Source: JBDFMH01 sp047238125
GTDB taxonomy: Bacteria > Pseudomonadota > Alphaproteobacteria > Sphingomonadales > Sphingomonadaceae
NCBI RefSeq assembly: GCF_047238125.1
Contig: NZ_JBDFMH010000004.1
Coordinates: 5,583-69,582 of the forward strand
Direction: 5' to 3'
DNA length: 64,000 nt
Shown: in pieces, positions 15,503 to 24,501 of the stretch
Layout: every line of letters begins with the position of its first letter
Numbering within the stretch: the first letter of the stretch is position 1
Translations under genes and position numbers: made by a program
Notes under the pieces: generated by a model
Seen by the model: only the letters and a program-made list of their open reading frames with translations
What the model was told of the DNA's origin: nothing
Databases searched by the model: none

Positions 15503-16780
15503 ATGCATCGTATCCTCGCGGCCATGCTGGCCGCAGCGTCGTGCGCCTCGATGGCGCAGGCGCAGGTCGGATCGTCTGCGCCTGTCGCGCAGGACGCGCC
15601 GGTTTACACGCTCGACCAGGCGGTCAGTGCCGCGGGCGGTTCGGCCCCTGCGGCGGACGCGGCCACAGCCGCAATTGAAGCAGCACGTGCCGGCCGCACT
15701 GTCGCGGGATTGCGGCCCAATCCAGTGGTCCAGGGTCAGGTTGAGAACGTCATCGGATCGGGACCATACCGGGGCGTTCGCAGCGCGGAATCCACGGTCG
15801 GCTTCGCAATCCCGATCGAGCTAGGCGGCAAGCGCGGCGCCCGCGTCGCCGTTGCCAATGCGCAATTGTCGCGGGCCGAGATCCAGGCTGCGATCATCGC
15901 CGCGGACGTTCGGCTTCAGGTGACGCAGCTTTATGTCGAAGCCGTCGCGGCAGATCGGCGTGTAGCAACAGCGCGCGACCAGGCCCGGATCGCCAGCGAC
16001 GCACTGCGCGCCGCAAGCGTGCGAGTGCAGGCGGGACGTGCTTCCCCGCTGGAGCAACAACGCGCTGACGTCGCCCGCATCAATGCCGAAGCAAATGTGG
16101 AGCGGCAGCTTCGCTTAGCCGAGGCGGCTCGCGCCAATCTGGCGCGCCGGATCGCGCGACCGATTGACGGCGCGCTAGACGACACGTTGCTCGATCGTCT
16201 GCCCAACACGGGCGTCTACGGACCGATAGCCCCTATAGACGCCGCCGGCACCTTGGCGCTGGCGGCAGCGAATGCGGATTTTACCATCGCCGAAGCCGGC
16301 GTGCGGCTCGCGCGCGCCAACCGGGTTCCTGATCTAAACGTCGGTCCTGCGATCCGCCGTTTGGAAGCGACGAATGACATGGCGGCGGTGTTCACCGTGT
16401 CGATCCCGATCCCGGTGTTCAACAATGGCCGCGCGGCCATCGCGCAGGCGACCGCGCAGCGGACGCAGGCGGATGCCCAGCGTCGCGTCACCGCGCTCGA
16501 CATCGAGCAGGCGATCACGGACGCGCAGGCGCAGGCGGCCAATGCCGCGACGACCGCGCGCGCCGCGTCGGGGCCGGCGCTGGCGGCCGCCCAGGAGGCC
16601 GCCCGCATTGCGCGGATCGGCTATCGGGAGGGCAAATTTGGCCAGCTCGAATTGCTCGATGCGGAGCGGACACTCGCTGAAACGCGGGTCGCCGCGATCG
16701 ACGCGCTCGCAAACTACCAGAATGCCCGCGCGCAGGTGGAGCGACTGACCGCGCCTGCGCCCAATGGGGGAAATCAGTGA
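15503..16780 (+). CDS. czcC: Outer-membrane efflux protein CzcC
   Basis: 425-residue TolC-family outer-membrane channel of a tripartite HME-RND pump. Signal peptide MHRILAAMLAAASCASMAQA, then paired outer-membrane-factor repeats: LDQAVSAAGGSAPAADAATA, GFAIPIELGGKRGARVAVA, and in the second half VSIPIPVFNNGRAAIAQA and GYREGKFGQLELLDAERTLAE. ATG at 15503 is picked for the signal peptide and CAGGAG site at 15487-15492. A longer open frame back to 15299 overlaps the His-rich gene and has no signal. Overlaps czcB by four bases. Confidence 0.92.
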   Translation: MHRILAAMLAAASCASMAQAQVGSSAPVAQDAPVYTLDQAVSAAGGSAPAADAATAAIEAARAGRTVAGLRPNPVVQGQVENVIGSGPYRGVRSAESTVGFAIPIELGGKRGARVAVANAQLSRAEIQAAIIAADVRLQVTQLYVEAVAADRRVATARDQARIASDALRAASVRVQAGRASPLEQQRADVARINAEANVERQLRLAEAARANLARRIARPIDGALDDTLLDRLPNTGVYGPIAPIDAAGTLALAAANADFTIAEAGVRLARANRVPDLNVGPAIRRLEATNDMAAVFTVSIPIPVFNNGRAAIAQATAQRTQADAQRRVTALDIEQAITDAQAQAANAATTARAASGPALAAAQEAARIARIGYREGKFGQLELLDAERTLAETRVAAIDALANYQNARAQVERLTAPAPNGGNQ

Positions 16781-17958
16781 TGAAGAGCTATTATCTCGCG
16801 GGCGCAGCGTCGCTTGCCCTGCTGCTGGTTGCCTGTGGCGGCAAGGACGCCGGGAACGATGCAACCGCCACTGCCGCAGCCGGTAACGAAGCGGGAGCAG
16901 GCGCGGAAAAGGCTAGTGCCGAAGGCGGTCATGCCGATGAGGGTGTAGTCGTGTTGGGCGCCGACCAGATCGCCGCAGCGGGCGTGCAGGTTGGACGGCC
17001 GATCATCGGCGGGGCCGGGACGATCGAGCTGCCCGCAATCATCGAGGGTGATCCGCAGGGAACACAGGTTGTTTCCGCCGCGATCGCGGGTCGCGTGGTC
17101 GCGCTGACGCGCAACCTTGGGCAGTCGGTCGGTCGTGGCCAGACCATCGCAATTATTGAGAGCCGTGAGGCAGCGCAGATTAAGGGCGAGGTCGAAGCGG
17201 CGCGTGCGCGGCTCCAGCTCGCCAACTCGAATCTCGCGCGTGAACAGCGTCTGTTCGCCCAGCGTGTGTCGCCGGAACAGGATCTGATCGCGGCCCGTAC
17301 GGCCGCGACGGAAGCACGGATCGCGCTGACACAGGCGCAAAGTACGGTATCGGCGGCAGGTGTCGGGGGAGCTGGTCTCAACCGGCTCGGCATCGCCGCG
17401 CCAATTTCAGGTCAGATCATCGCGCGTCCCGTAACGCTGGGACAGACGGTGGCAGCGGATGCCGAGCTCTATCGCATTGCCAATTTGAGCCAGGTGTCGA
17501 TTGCGCTCAACTTGAAGGCCGAAGATGCGGGCCGGGTTCGTCCCGGAAACTCAGTGCTGGTCAAGGCGGCGGGCCGTCAGGCAACCGCCCGCATCACCTT
17601 TGTGTCGCCGGCGCTCGATCCGCAGACGCGCCTCGTGCCGGCGCTCGCCACGCTCGACAATCGCGGTGGCGAATGGCGAGTCGGTGAGCCTGTAACGGCA
17701 GCCGTCCAGCTCACGGGCAGCGGTGGCAGTGGAGCGATCCGCGTGCCGACGACGGCGGTCCAGAGTTTCGAGGGCAAGTCGGTCGTGTTCGTGCGCACGC
17801 CCACTGGCTTCAAGGCGACCGCAGTCCAGCTCGGCGATGCATCGGGTGATACGGTCATCGTTCGGTCGGGACTCACCGGCAACGAACAGATCGCCACCAC
17901 CGGAAGCTTCACGCTCAAGGCCGAAATCGGCAAGGGCGAAGCGAGCCACGAGGATTAA
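16777..17958 (+). CDS. czcB: RND periplasmic adaptor CzcB
   Basis: 393-residue membrane-fusion protein. Lipoprotein signal LALLLVACGGKD, an acidic/His segment (AEGGHADEGVVVLG), biotinyl-lipoyl-like half (AAIAGRVVALTRNLGQSVGRGQTIAII), long helical hairpin (EVEAARARLQLANSNLAREQRLF), second lipoyl half (IAAPISGQIIARPVTLGQTV) and beta-barrel/MPD end. Links CzcC to CzcA. Starts in the czcC stop; czcA begins three bases after it. Confidence 0.92.
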   Translation: MMKSYYLAGAASLALLLVACGGKDAGNDATATAAAGNEAGAGAEKASAEGGHADEGVVVLGADQIAAAGVQVGRPIIGGAGTIELPAIIEGDPQGTQVVSAAIAGRVVALTRNLGQSVGRGQTIAIIESREAAQIKGEVEAARARLQLANSNLAREQRLFAQRVSPEQDLIAARTAATEARIALTQAQSTVSAAGVGGAGLNRLGIAAPISGQIIARPVTLGQTVAADAELYRIANLSQVSIALNLKAEDAGRVRPGNSVLVKAAGRQATARITFVSPALDPQTRLVPALATLDNRGGEWRVGEPVTAAVQLTGSGGSGAIRVPTTAVQSFEGKSVVFVRTPTGFKATAVQLGDASGDTVIVRSGLTGNEQIATTGSFTLKAEIGKGEASHED

Positions 17959-17961
17959 ACC

Positions 17962-20900
17962 ATGATCGCCCGCATCGTCACATGGGCGGTCGAGAAGCGC
18001 TGGCTTGTCCTGCTCCTCACCGTCATCGTCGCCGCCATCGGCGCATTTTCCCTTTACCGGCTACCGATCGACGCGGTGCCGGACATCACCAACAATCAGG
18101 TCCAGATCAACGTCCGCGCGCCCGCCCTTTCGCCTGAATTGGTCGAGAAGCAGGTGTCGTTCCCGATCGAAACCGCGCTCGCCGGCACCCCGGGCCTCGA
18201 ATATACCCGGTCGCTGAGCCGCAACGGCTTTGCCCAGATCACCGCCGTCTTCTCGGACGCGACAGACATCTATTTCGCCCGCCAGCAGGTGGGTGAGCGT
18301 CTGCAGGGTGTGCAAGAGAATCTGCCCGATGGCGTGAACCCCGAAATGGGTCCGATCGCAACCGGACTGGGCGAGGTGTACATGTACACTGTCCGGCTCG
18401 AGCACCGTGCGGATGACAAGCATAAGCCCGGTGAACCGGGCCAGCAGCCCGATGGCAGTTACATCACGCCAGAAGGCGAGCGACTGACGACCGAAGAGGA
18501 CAAGGCGACCTACCTGCGTACCGCGCAGGACTGGATCGTGACGCCGCTTCTCAAGAACACCCCGGGCCTTGCCGGCGTGGACTCGATCGGGGGTTACGCC
18601 AAGCAATTCCTCGTTGTGCCCGACGTGCAGAAGCTGGCCTCGCTTGGCATCACGCTGACGGATCTGGGCAATGCGCTCGAGCGCAACAACACCAGCGTCG
18701 GGGGTGGATTCGTCAATCGCAATGGCGAAGGTCTGGCTGTTCGCTCGGATGCGCTCGTTCGCAACGCCAGCGAATTGGCCAGGACCGTGATCGCGACACG
18801 TAACGGCGTGCCGATCACGGTCGAACAAGTCGCGACGATTAAGACGGGTCAGGCGATCCGCATGGGCTCGGCATCGGAGAACGGCACGGAGGTCGTCGTC
18901 GGGACCGCGATCATGCGGATCGGCGAGAACAGCCGCATTGTATCGACCGCTGTCGCCGAGAAACTGAAGACGATCAATGCCTCGCTGCCCCCTGACGTCG
19001 TAATTCAGCCGGTGCTCAATCGCACCGAGCTGGTCAATTCGACGATCAAGACGGTCGCGAAGAACCTGTCGGAAGGCGCGGTGCTGGTCATCGTCGTGCT
19101 CTTCCTGCTGCTCGGAAACTTCCGCGCCGCGCTGATCGCAGCGTTGGTGATCCCGATCACCATGATGCTGACGGGCTTCGGGATGCTGCGTGCCGGCGTT
19201 TCCGCCAATCTGATGAGCCTTGGTGCCTTGGACTTCGGTCTGATCGTCGATGGCGCCGTCATCATCGTCGAAAACGCGCTGAGGCGGCTTGCCGAACAAC
19301 AGCATCATGAAGGTCGCTTGCTGACCGTCAAAGAGCGGCTCGCGACCGTGGCAGCCGCTGCGCGCGAGATGATCCGGCCTTCGGTCTACGGGCAGGCGAT
19401 CATCATCCTCGTCTACGTGCCGCTGCTCACGCTGACCGGCGTGGAGGGCAAGACGTTCGTGCCGATGGCGCTGACCGTCATCATCGCGCTCGCCTTCGCC
19501 TTCATCCTCTCTCTCACCTTCGTGCCGGCCATGATCGCAATCTGGCTGTCGAAGAAGGTGGAGGAGAAGGACGGCCGCATCATCACGTGGCTCAAGAAGC
19601 GCTACGAACCCGGTCTCGACCAAGCGATGAGACGCCCGACGCTGACGATCGGGGCGAGTGTCGGAAGCCTGGTGGTGGCGGCGTTGGCCTTCACCACACT
19701 TGGCTCGGTGTTCCTGCCACAGCTCGATGAAGGCGACTTGTTGATTCAGTCGCTCCGCATTCCGGCGACCTCGGTCCAGCAGAGCCAGGCGATGCAGGTG
19801 CCGATCGAACGAATGATGTCAAAGCAGCCGGAGGTGCAGTTCGTCTACTCCAAGACCGGCACTGCCGAGCTGGCGGCCGACCCGATGCCGCCCAACGCAA
19901 CCGACATGTTCGTCATCCTGAAGCCGCGCAAGGATTGGCCGGACCCCGAGCTTCCCAAGGAAGAGCTGGTAAGCCGGATCGAGGGTAAGCTCGCGAAGAT
20001 TCCGGGCAATGCCTATGAGATCACCCAGCCTATCCAAATGCGCTTTAACGAGCTGATCGCTGGCGTTCGCGGCGACATCGCGGTGAAGGTGTTCGGTGAC
20101 GACTTCAACCAGATGAACCGAACGGCAGAGCAGATCGCTGCGGTGCTGCGTAAGACGCAAGGCGCAGCAGACGTGAAGGTCGAGCAGACGACGGGCCTGC
20201 CCATGCTCGACATTCGGGTCAATCGCGATGCGATGGCGCGTTTGGGCGTCACTGCGCAGGATGTACAGGATACCGTAACTGCTACGCTTGGTGGTCGAAC
20301 CTCTGGCCAGATCTTCGAAGGGGATCGCCGCTTCCCGGTGGTAATTCGCTTGTCCGAAGCGCAGCGCGCTGATCTCGGCCTGCTCGAACAGGTCCAGGTG
20401 CCGGTGGCAGGGGGGAGCTATGTGCCGCTTTCCAGTGTCGCCGATATCAAGGTCGTCGACGGCCCTAACCAGATCAGCCGCGAGAACGGCAAGCGGCGCG
20501 TTGTGGTACAAGCCAATGTACGTGGTCGCGACGTCGGCTCGGTGGTTGCGGATGCGCAAGCGGCGATCGGCAGCCAGGTTCGGCTGCCTGCTGGCGCCTA
20601 TCTCGAATGGGGCGGTCAGTTCGAGAACCTGAAGTCGGCGAGCGACCGGCTGAAGCTGGTCATTCCGGCCTGCTTTATCCTGATTCTGCTGCTCCTTTAC
20701 GGCGCATTGGGATCGGTTCGCGATGCCGCGATCGTGTTCACCGGCGTGCCCTTTGCGCTGGTGGGCGGCGTCCTGCTGCTGTTCGTCCGAGGCATGGACT
20801 TCTCGATCTCGGCCGCGGTAGGCTTTATCGCGCTGTCGGGCATCGCGGTCCTCAACGGCCTTGTCATGGTCAGCTCGATCCAGGACCTGATCCGATCGGG

Positions 20901-21207
20901 AATATCCCGGGAAGAGGCGGCACATGTGGGCGCGATGCAGCGTCTGCGGCCAGTCGTCATGACCGCGCTCGTCGCAAGCCTGGGCTTTGTGCCCATGGCA
21001 CTGGGCGAAGGTGCGGGCGCGGAGGTGCAGAAGCCGTTGGCGACAGTTGTCATCGGCGGCCTCATCTCGGCGACGCTGCTGACGCTGTTCGTGCTGCCGA
21101 CGCTCTATGCCCGGTTCGGACAGAAAGTGATCGAGAAGCCCGAGCACTACAATGAGGAGCATGAAGGAGACGACCACGGTCAGACCTTCGTGAACGACTT
21201 GGCCTGA
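17962..21207 (+). CDS. czcA: Heavy-metal RND efflux pump CzcA
   Basis: 1081-residue proton-driven HME-RND transporter with 12 helices and two large periplasmic loops. TM4 reads LDFGLIVDGAVIIVENALRR, the DFG/DGA/EN signature of the CzcA (Co/Zn/Cd) branch, unlike the CusA gene at 58.9 kb. N-terminus MIARIVTWAVEKRWLVLLLT and LPIDAVPDITNNQVQINVRAP are family-typical. Residues about 145-175 hold a charged insert (HRADDKHKPGEPG...) seen in some CzcA proteins. C-terminal tail is His/Glu-rich (EHYNEEHEGDDHG). Followed at once by a strong terminator. Confidence 0.95.
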   Translation: MIARIVTWAVEKRWLVLLLTVIVAAIGAFSLYRLPIDAVPDITNNQVQINVRAPALSPELVEKQVSFPIETALAGTPGLEYTRSLSRNGFAQITAVFSDATDIYFARQQVGERLQGVQENLPDGVNPEMGPIATGLGEVYMYTVRLEHRADDKHKPGEPGQQPDGSYITPEGERLTTEEDKATYLRTAQDWIVTPLLKNTPGLAGVDSIGGYAKQFLVVPDVQKLASLGITLTDLGNALERNNTSVGGGFVNRNGEGLAVRSDALVRNASELARTVIATRNGVPITVEQVATIKTGQAIRMGSASENGTEVVVGTAIMRIGENSRIVSTAVAEKLKTINASLPPDVVIQPVLNRTELVNSTIKTVAKNLSEGAVLVIVVLFLLLGNFRAALIAALVIPITMMLTGFGMLRAGVSANLMSLGALDFGLIVDGAVIIVENALRRLAEQQHHEGRLLTVKERLATVAAAAREMIRPSVYGQAIIILVYVPLLTLTGVEGKTFVPMALTVIIALAFAFILSLTFVPAMIAIWLSKKVEEKDGRIITWLKKRYEPGLDQAMRRPTLTIGASVGSLVVAALAFTTLGSVFLPQLDEGDLLIQSLRIPATSVQQSQAMQVPIERMMSKQPEVQFVYSKTGTAELAADPMPPNATDMFVILKPRKDWPDPELPKEELVSRIEGKLAKIPGNAYEITQPIQMRFNELIAGVRGDIAVKVFGDDFNQMNRTAEQIAAVLRKTQGAADVKVEQTTGLPMLDIRVNRDAMARLGVTAQDVQDTVTATLGGRTSGQIFEGDRRFPVVIRLSEAQRADLGLLEQVQVPVAGGSYVPLSSVADIKVVDGPNQISRENGKRRVVVQANVRGRDVGSVVADAQAAIGSQVRLPAGAYLEWGGQFENLKSASDRLKLVIPACFILILLLLYGALGSVRDAAIVFTGVPFALVGGVLLLFVRGMDFSISAAVGFIALSGIAVLNGLVMVSSIQDLIRSGISREEAAHVGAMQRLRPVVMTALVASLGFVPMALGEGAGAEVQKPLATVVIGGLISATLLTLFVLPTLYARFGQKVIEKPEHYNEEHEGDDHGQTFVNDLA

Positions 21208-21210
21208 TGG

Positions 21211-21243
21211 ATGAGCGGGGCGATCGCGGATCGCCCCGCTCAT
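21211..21243 (+). terminator. Strong intrinsic terminator after czcA
   Basis: ATGAGCGGGGCGATC (21211-21225), loop GCG, perfect complement (21229-21243), followed by CTTTT. A 15-bp GC-rich stem four bases after the czcA stop. It separates the czc operon from the next operon. Confidence 0.88.
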
Positions 21244-21260
21244 CTTTTGGAGATGGGGAT

Positions 21261-21749
21261 ATGCCTCGCACCAGTACCAGCTCAATACTTCACGGCGGGC
21301 CGCTGCGCATCTGGTCGGCACTTACCGATCCGGATCATCGCCAGGCTTGGAGCCCGCTCGTATTTCTCGATAAACCGTCCCAGCTCGGCGACACGGAATG
21401 CACTTTTGCGATCCAGGGCATCACCCGACCGATGCGGACGCCCGCCCGGGTCGATCAATTCGACAAGCCGCACGCCTTCGCTTGGTCCTGCGGCATTCCT
21501 TATCTGTTCACGCTCGAAGAGCGGTACGAACTGGCAGGCGACGATGGCGGCACCAGGCTAACGCATAGCTGCACGCTGCGCGGGGCGCTCTCTGTGCCGT
21601 TCGCGGCGATGATGTTGCGCCGCCTGCGGTCCCTGATGATCGAGACCGACGATCGCCTCGCAACCTATTTGCGCTGGCGGGTGGGTCAGCCTGCCCGTGG
21701 GATCAATCGTCAGCGTGTCCCCTCCCGCTACAGGAGAAAGGCGCGATGA
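21261..21749 (+). CDS. SRPBCC/START-like protein
   Basis: 162 residues from the ATG at 21261 (GGAG ten bases upstream). The pattern of an N-terminal strand-helix (ILHGGPLRIWSALTDPDHRQAWSPLV), central strands and a long C-terminal helix (MMLRRLRSLMIETDDRLATYL) is that of polyketide-cyclase/SRPBCC lipid-binding folds. Ligand unknown. First gene of a long run of overlapping genes to 29.3 kb; the next gene overlaps its stop (ATGATG). An upstream frame start at 21207 lies inside the terminator and is rejected. Confidence 0.7.
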   Translation: MPRTSTSSILHGGPLRIWSALTDPDHRQAWSPLVFLDKPSQLGDTECTFAIQGITRPMRTPARVDQFDKPHAFAWSCGIPYLFTLEERYELAGDDGGTRLTHSCTLRGALSVPFAAMMLRRLRSLMIETDDRLATYLRWRVGQPARGINRQRVPSRYRRKAR

Positions 21750-22123
21750 TGGTGCGCAAGAAACCGACGCTACCCGCCCTCATCCTCATTGTCGGGCTGG
21801 CGGCTTGCTCAGAAAGCAAGCCGCCAGCCCTCCCAACGGAACAGCAAATCCATTCATCCGACAGCGCCGTAGCAACCGGGGAAATGGGGCGGCATCCCTA
21901 TCGCTGTTCCGACGGGGAACAGTTGTTCGTCGATTACAAGGATGACGGCCTTCAGATCGACTTGCGGCGCTCCAGCAGCGGGGCGCCCATGACGCTGACT
22001 GCACCAGCGCAGGGCCTGCAATATGTCGGCGAGGCGGCCACCGCGACCTTCAAGGGGTCGCAGCTTACCATCGTGGAAGGCGATGGCCAGACCCGGACCT
22101 GCGAACGGGAGGGCACCCGATGA
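21746..22123 (+). CDS. MliC-like lipoprotein (lysozyme-inhibitor fold), copy 1
   Basis: 125 residues. Lipobox VGLAACS near residues 16-22, a Ser/Pro linker, then YRCSDGEQLFVDYKDDGLQIDL, GLQYVGEAATATFKG and TCER: the order and paired cysteines of MliC/PliC C-type lysozyme inhibitors. The C-terminal part is shorter than usual. Function in a metal operon is unknown. A second, diverged copy lies at 23428. A perfect 16-bp hairpin covers the lipobox codons. Confidence 0.65.
   Translation: MMVRKKPTLPALILIVGLAACSESKPPALPTEQQIHSSDSAVATGEMGRHPYRCSDGEQLFVDYKDDGLQIDLRRSSSGAPMTLTAPAQGLQYVGEAATATFKGSQLTIVEGDGQTRTCEREGTR
21794..21830. repeat. Perfect 16-bp inverted repeat inside the MliC-like gene
   Basis: GGGCTGGCGGCTTGCT (21794-21809), loop CAGAA, exact reverse complement (21815-21830). 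Starts 48 bases into the coding sequence, over the lipobox. The mRNA should form a very stable hairpin there. Confidence 0.85.
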
Positions 22124-22168
22124 ACCGCCCCGTCTTCCGATACGTCGCATTGCAACGGGAGAGAAGCG

Positions 22169-22510
22169 ATGTCTGACACGTCGATCTCGAATGTGATGGC
22201 CATTCGCGCCGAAGTGATCGCGCGAAGCCGTGCCTTGCGCGAGGCACAACCGGCGGCGCCGCCGAGCGTAACAACAGCCGCTCCAGCGTCCAGTTTCGCC
22301 GACACCCTCAATGCCGTGGTCGCGAAGGTTAACGAGACCCAAGAACAAGAGGATGTCGTCACCGAGGCTTATGAACGTGGTGAGACCACCGACATTGCGA
22401 CCGTCGCGCTCATCCAGAGTCGGGCATCCATTACTTTCGAAGCAACCCTGCAAGTCCGGAACAAGCTGCTGTCAGCTTATCAAGACATCATGAACATGCC
22501 GATCGGATGA
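22169..22510 (+). CDS. Orphan FliE-like flagellar basal-body protein
   Basis: 113 residues. The C-terminal half is unmistakable FliE: NETQEQEDVVTEAYERGE, DIATVALIQSRASITFEATL, QVRNKLLSAYQDIMNMP. FliE joins the flagellar MS ring to the rod and is secreted by the flagellar apparatus. No other flagellar gene is adjacent. The frame is full length for the family (about 100-115), with GGGAGAG upstream of the ATG. It sits between a MliC-like lipoprotein and a bestrophin in the same direction. A decayed second copy lies at 34133-34489. Confidence 0.9.
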   Translation: MSDTSISNVMAIRAEVIARSRALREAQPAAPPSVTTAAPASSFADTLNAVVAKVNETQEQEDVVTEAYERGETTDIATVALIQSRASITFEATLQVRNKLLSAYQDIMNMPIG

Positions 22511-22534
22511 TCGCAGGGAATTGGCGAAACTGAT

Positions 22535-23422
22535 ATGCTTGTCGGCACGAGGCCACGATTTAGGCAGATCATTATCGAGGTGTGGAAGCCACTCACGATC
22601 CTGTTCGTGTGGGACGTGGCGGTGACAGCATTCCACATAATGACGCCGATCAAGGAACCGCCTTTGCCGACGGCGCTGTTCGGCACCGCCATCGCCCTGT
22701 TCATGGGGTTCCGGACGAACGCTGCCTATGCCCGCTGGTGGGAGGCGCGCACCTTGTGGGGGGCGCTTATCAATGCGTCGCGCAGCCTGGCCCGGATCAC
22801 GCGCAGCCTGACCAAGGTGGAACCCGAGGGCAGCACGATGCGGCACGTCATCATCCTACGGCAGATCGCCTTTGCCCACTCGATGCGCTGCCAGCTTCGT
22901 CGGCAGTCGCCTTATGAAGAGATTGCCCGGGTCGCCGGCACGGACGTCGCCGATACAGCGCTGGGCCGCCTAAATCCGGCCAACGCGCTCTTGGAGGACA
23001 TATCGGCCCTCTACGCCGACGCTCTCGCGGAAGGCAGGATCAACGCCATCCAGCAAGCGACCGTCGAGCGTGTCCTGATCGACATCGCCAACGCGCAAGG
23101 CGGCATGGAGCGGATCAAGAATACGCCGCTGCCCAATGGCTTTCGGTTTTTCCCGAACCTCTTCACACGCGTCTTTTGCGTGTTTCTGCCGATCGCACTG
23201 GTCGAATCCCTCGGCCTTGCCACTCCGATAGGATCGACGCTGATCGGCCTCGTGTTTCTCGCGGTGCTCAGCATCGGCGAGGATTTGACCGATCCGTTCG
23301 CCAATAGCGTCCATGACGTGCCGCTGACCGCCATGTGCCGCACGATCGAGATCGACCTTCTCCAGACGGCGGGATTGTCGGCCCCCGAGCCATTGACGCC
23401 GGTCCACGGCGTGCTGTGGTAA
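22535..23422 (+). CDS. Bestrophin-family (UPF0187/YneE) membrane protein
   Basis: 295 residues with the bacterial bestrophin layout: helix pair near the N-terminus (WKPLTILFVWDVAVTAFHI, LPTALFGTAIALFMGFRTNAAYARWWEARTLWGALINASR), a cytosolic helical middle and a second membrane pair (FPNLFTRVFCVFLPIALVESLG, LIGLVFLAVLSIGEDLTDPF). FRTNAAYARWWEAR and EDLTDPF are family motifs. These form pentameric anion or cation channels. Starts 24 bases after fliE. Confidence 0.88.
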   Translation: MLVGTRPRFRQIIIEVWKPLTILFVWDVAVTAFHIMTPIKEPPLPTALFGTAIALFMGFRTNAAYARWWEARTLWGALINASRSLARITRSLTKVEPEGSTMRHVIILRQIAFAHSMRCQLRRQSPYEEIARVAGTDVADTALGRLNPANALLEDISALYADALAEGRINAIQQATVERVLIDIANAQGGMERIKNTPLPNGFRFFPNLFTRVFCVFLPIALVESLGLATPIGSTLIGLVFLAVLSIGEDLTDPFANSVHDVPLTAMCRTIEIDLLQTAGLSAPEPLTPVHGVLW

Positions 23423-23427
23423 GGGCG

Positions 23428-23811
23428 ATGCGCGCCTGGCTGCATCTGTCCGGTCGGACGATCGTGCCCCTCAGCGCCATTATGGCCGCTGGCTTGGCTG
23501 TAGCGGCGTGCAATCCGGCGCCGACCCAGCCAACCGAGTCTGCGCATGAAAAGCATCTGACGGAGAAGCTGATCGCACAGCGCATCATGTACTGCGACGA
23601 CGGAGCGCGCGCCGATGTCGACTTCATCGACGATGGCTTGAAGATGGCTGTTACCTGGCTGCCCAACGGCAGGACCGAGATCCTACGCGCACAACGAACC
23701 GGCGAGGAGTTTCGCGGTGACCAGTCGCGGGCCGTCGTGGCGGGCGGGGCGATCGCCTTCATGCGACGCGGGAAGATCAGCGTCTGTCACCGAACTCCGG
23801 AGAAGCCGTAG
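23428..23811 (+). CDS. MliC-like lipoprotein, copy 2
   Basis: 127 residues from ATG 23428, six bases after the bestrophin stop. Signal and lipobox LAVAACNP, then a helix, then MYCDDGARADVDFIDDGLKMAV, AVVAGGAIAFMRRGKISVCHR. It keeps the paired Cys and strand order of the copy at 21746 but with little residue identity. Probably a periplasmic lipoprotein of the same fold. A longer frame from 23335 overlaps the bestrophin gene and is rejected. Confidence 0.6.
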   Translation: MRAWLHLSGRTIVPLSAIMAAGLAVAACNPAPTQPTESAHEKHLTEKLIAQRIMYCDDGARADVDFIDDGLKMAVTWLPNGRTEILRAQRTGEEFRGDQSRAVVAGGAIAFMRRGKISVCHRTPEKP

Positions 23812-23814
23812 AGT

Positions 23815-24501
23815 ATGCGGGCACTGCTTTACACACTTGCGCCTGTCCTGGCGGTCGTGCTCGGCGCGATTGTCGCGAGCCGCATCAAGTTGAAGCCCGG
23901 CCTTGTGGCTGGCCTCCAGCATCTCGCGGCCGGGGTCGTGTTCGCGGCGGCAGCGACCGAGATCCTTCCCCAAGTCAAGCACGAGGCTACACCCAGCGCA
24001 ACGCTGATCGGCGGGGCGGCGGGCGTCGCGACCATGCTGGGGCTCAAGGCATTCGAGGCCCGCTTCAAAGGGCCGATGGCGTTGCTGGCCGCGATCGGCA
24101 TCGACATCCTGGTCGACGGCCTGGTGCTCGGCCTTGCCTTCGTCGCGGGTGAGAAGGCGGGATTTCTGCTGACAATCGCGCTGACGCTCGAAGTGCTGTT
24201 CCTGGGACTGACGCTGACCAGCGAGTTGGCGGAAACCTATCGCTCGCGCCTGCGCATCATCGTGATTGTCTCTGCATTGGCCCTGCTGCTGCCGGTCGGC
24301 GCGCTGGCGGCCGTACCGGTCGCCACGCTCTCGCCGGTAATGATCGCTGGCTTCCTCAGCTTTGGGCTGATGGCGCTGCTCTACCTCGTCACCGAAGAGC
24401 TGCTGGCGGAGGCGCACGAGAAGCAGGACACCCCGCTCATCAGCTCCATGTTCTTCGTAGGCTTCCTTGCCCTGCTGACGCTTGAGGAGATTATGGGATG
24501 A
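23815..24501 (+). CDS. ZIP-family metal transporter
   Basis: 228 residues, eight helices. GLQHLAAGVVFAAAATEILPQV and the later ILVDGLVLGLAFVAGEKAG and LGLTLTSELAE match the TM2, TM4 and TM5 metal-binding helices of ZIP proteins (GufA/ZupT type), although some of the usual His are replaced. ZIPs usually import Zn or other divalent metals. Next to two exporters here, direction and role are uncertain. Start three bases after the previous stop; overlaps the CDF gene by four bases. Confidence 0.85.
   Translation: MRALLYTLAPVLAVVLGAIVASRIKLKPGLVAGLQHLAAGVVFAAAATEILPQVKHEATPSATLIGGAAGVATMLGLKAFEARFKGPMALLAAIGIDILVDGLVLGLAFVAGEKAGFLLTIALTLEVLFLGLTLTSELAETYRSRLRIIVIVSALALLLPVGALAAVPVATLSPVMIAGFLSFGLMALLYLVTEELLAEAHEKQDTPLISSMFFVGFLALLTLEEIMG

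Noticed and set aside
18061..21321. Two minus-strand frames of about 500 codons each
   Set aside because: Antisense shadows of czcA, produced by high GC codon bias.
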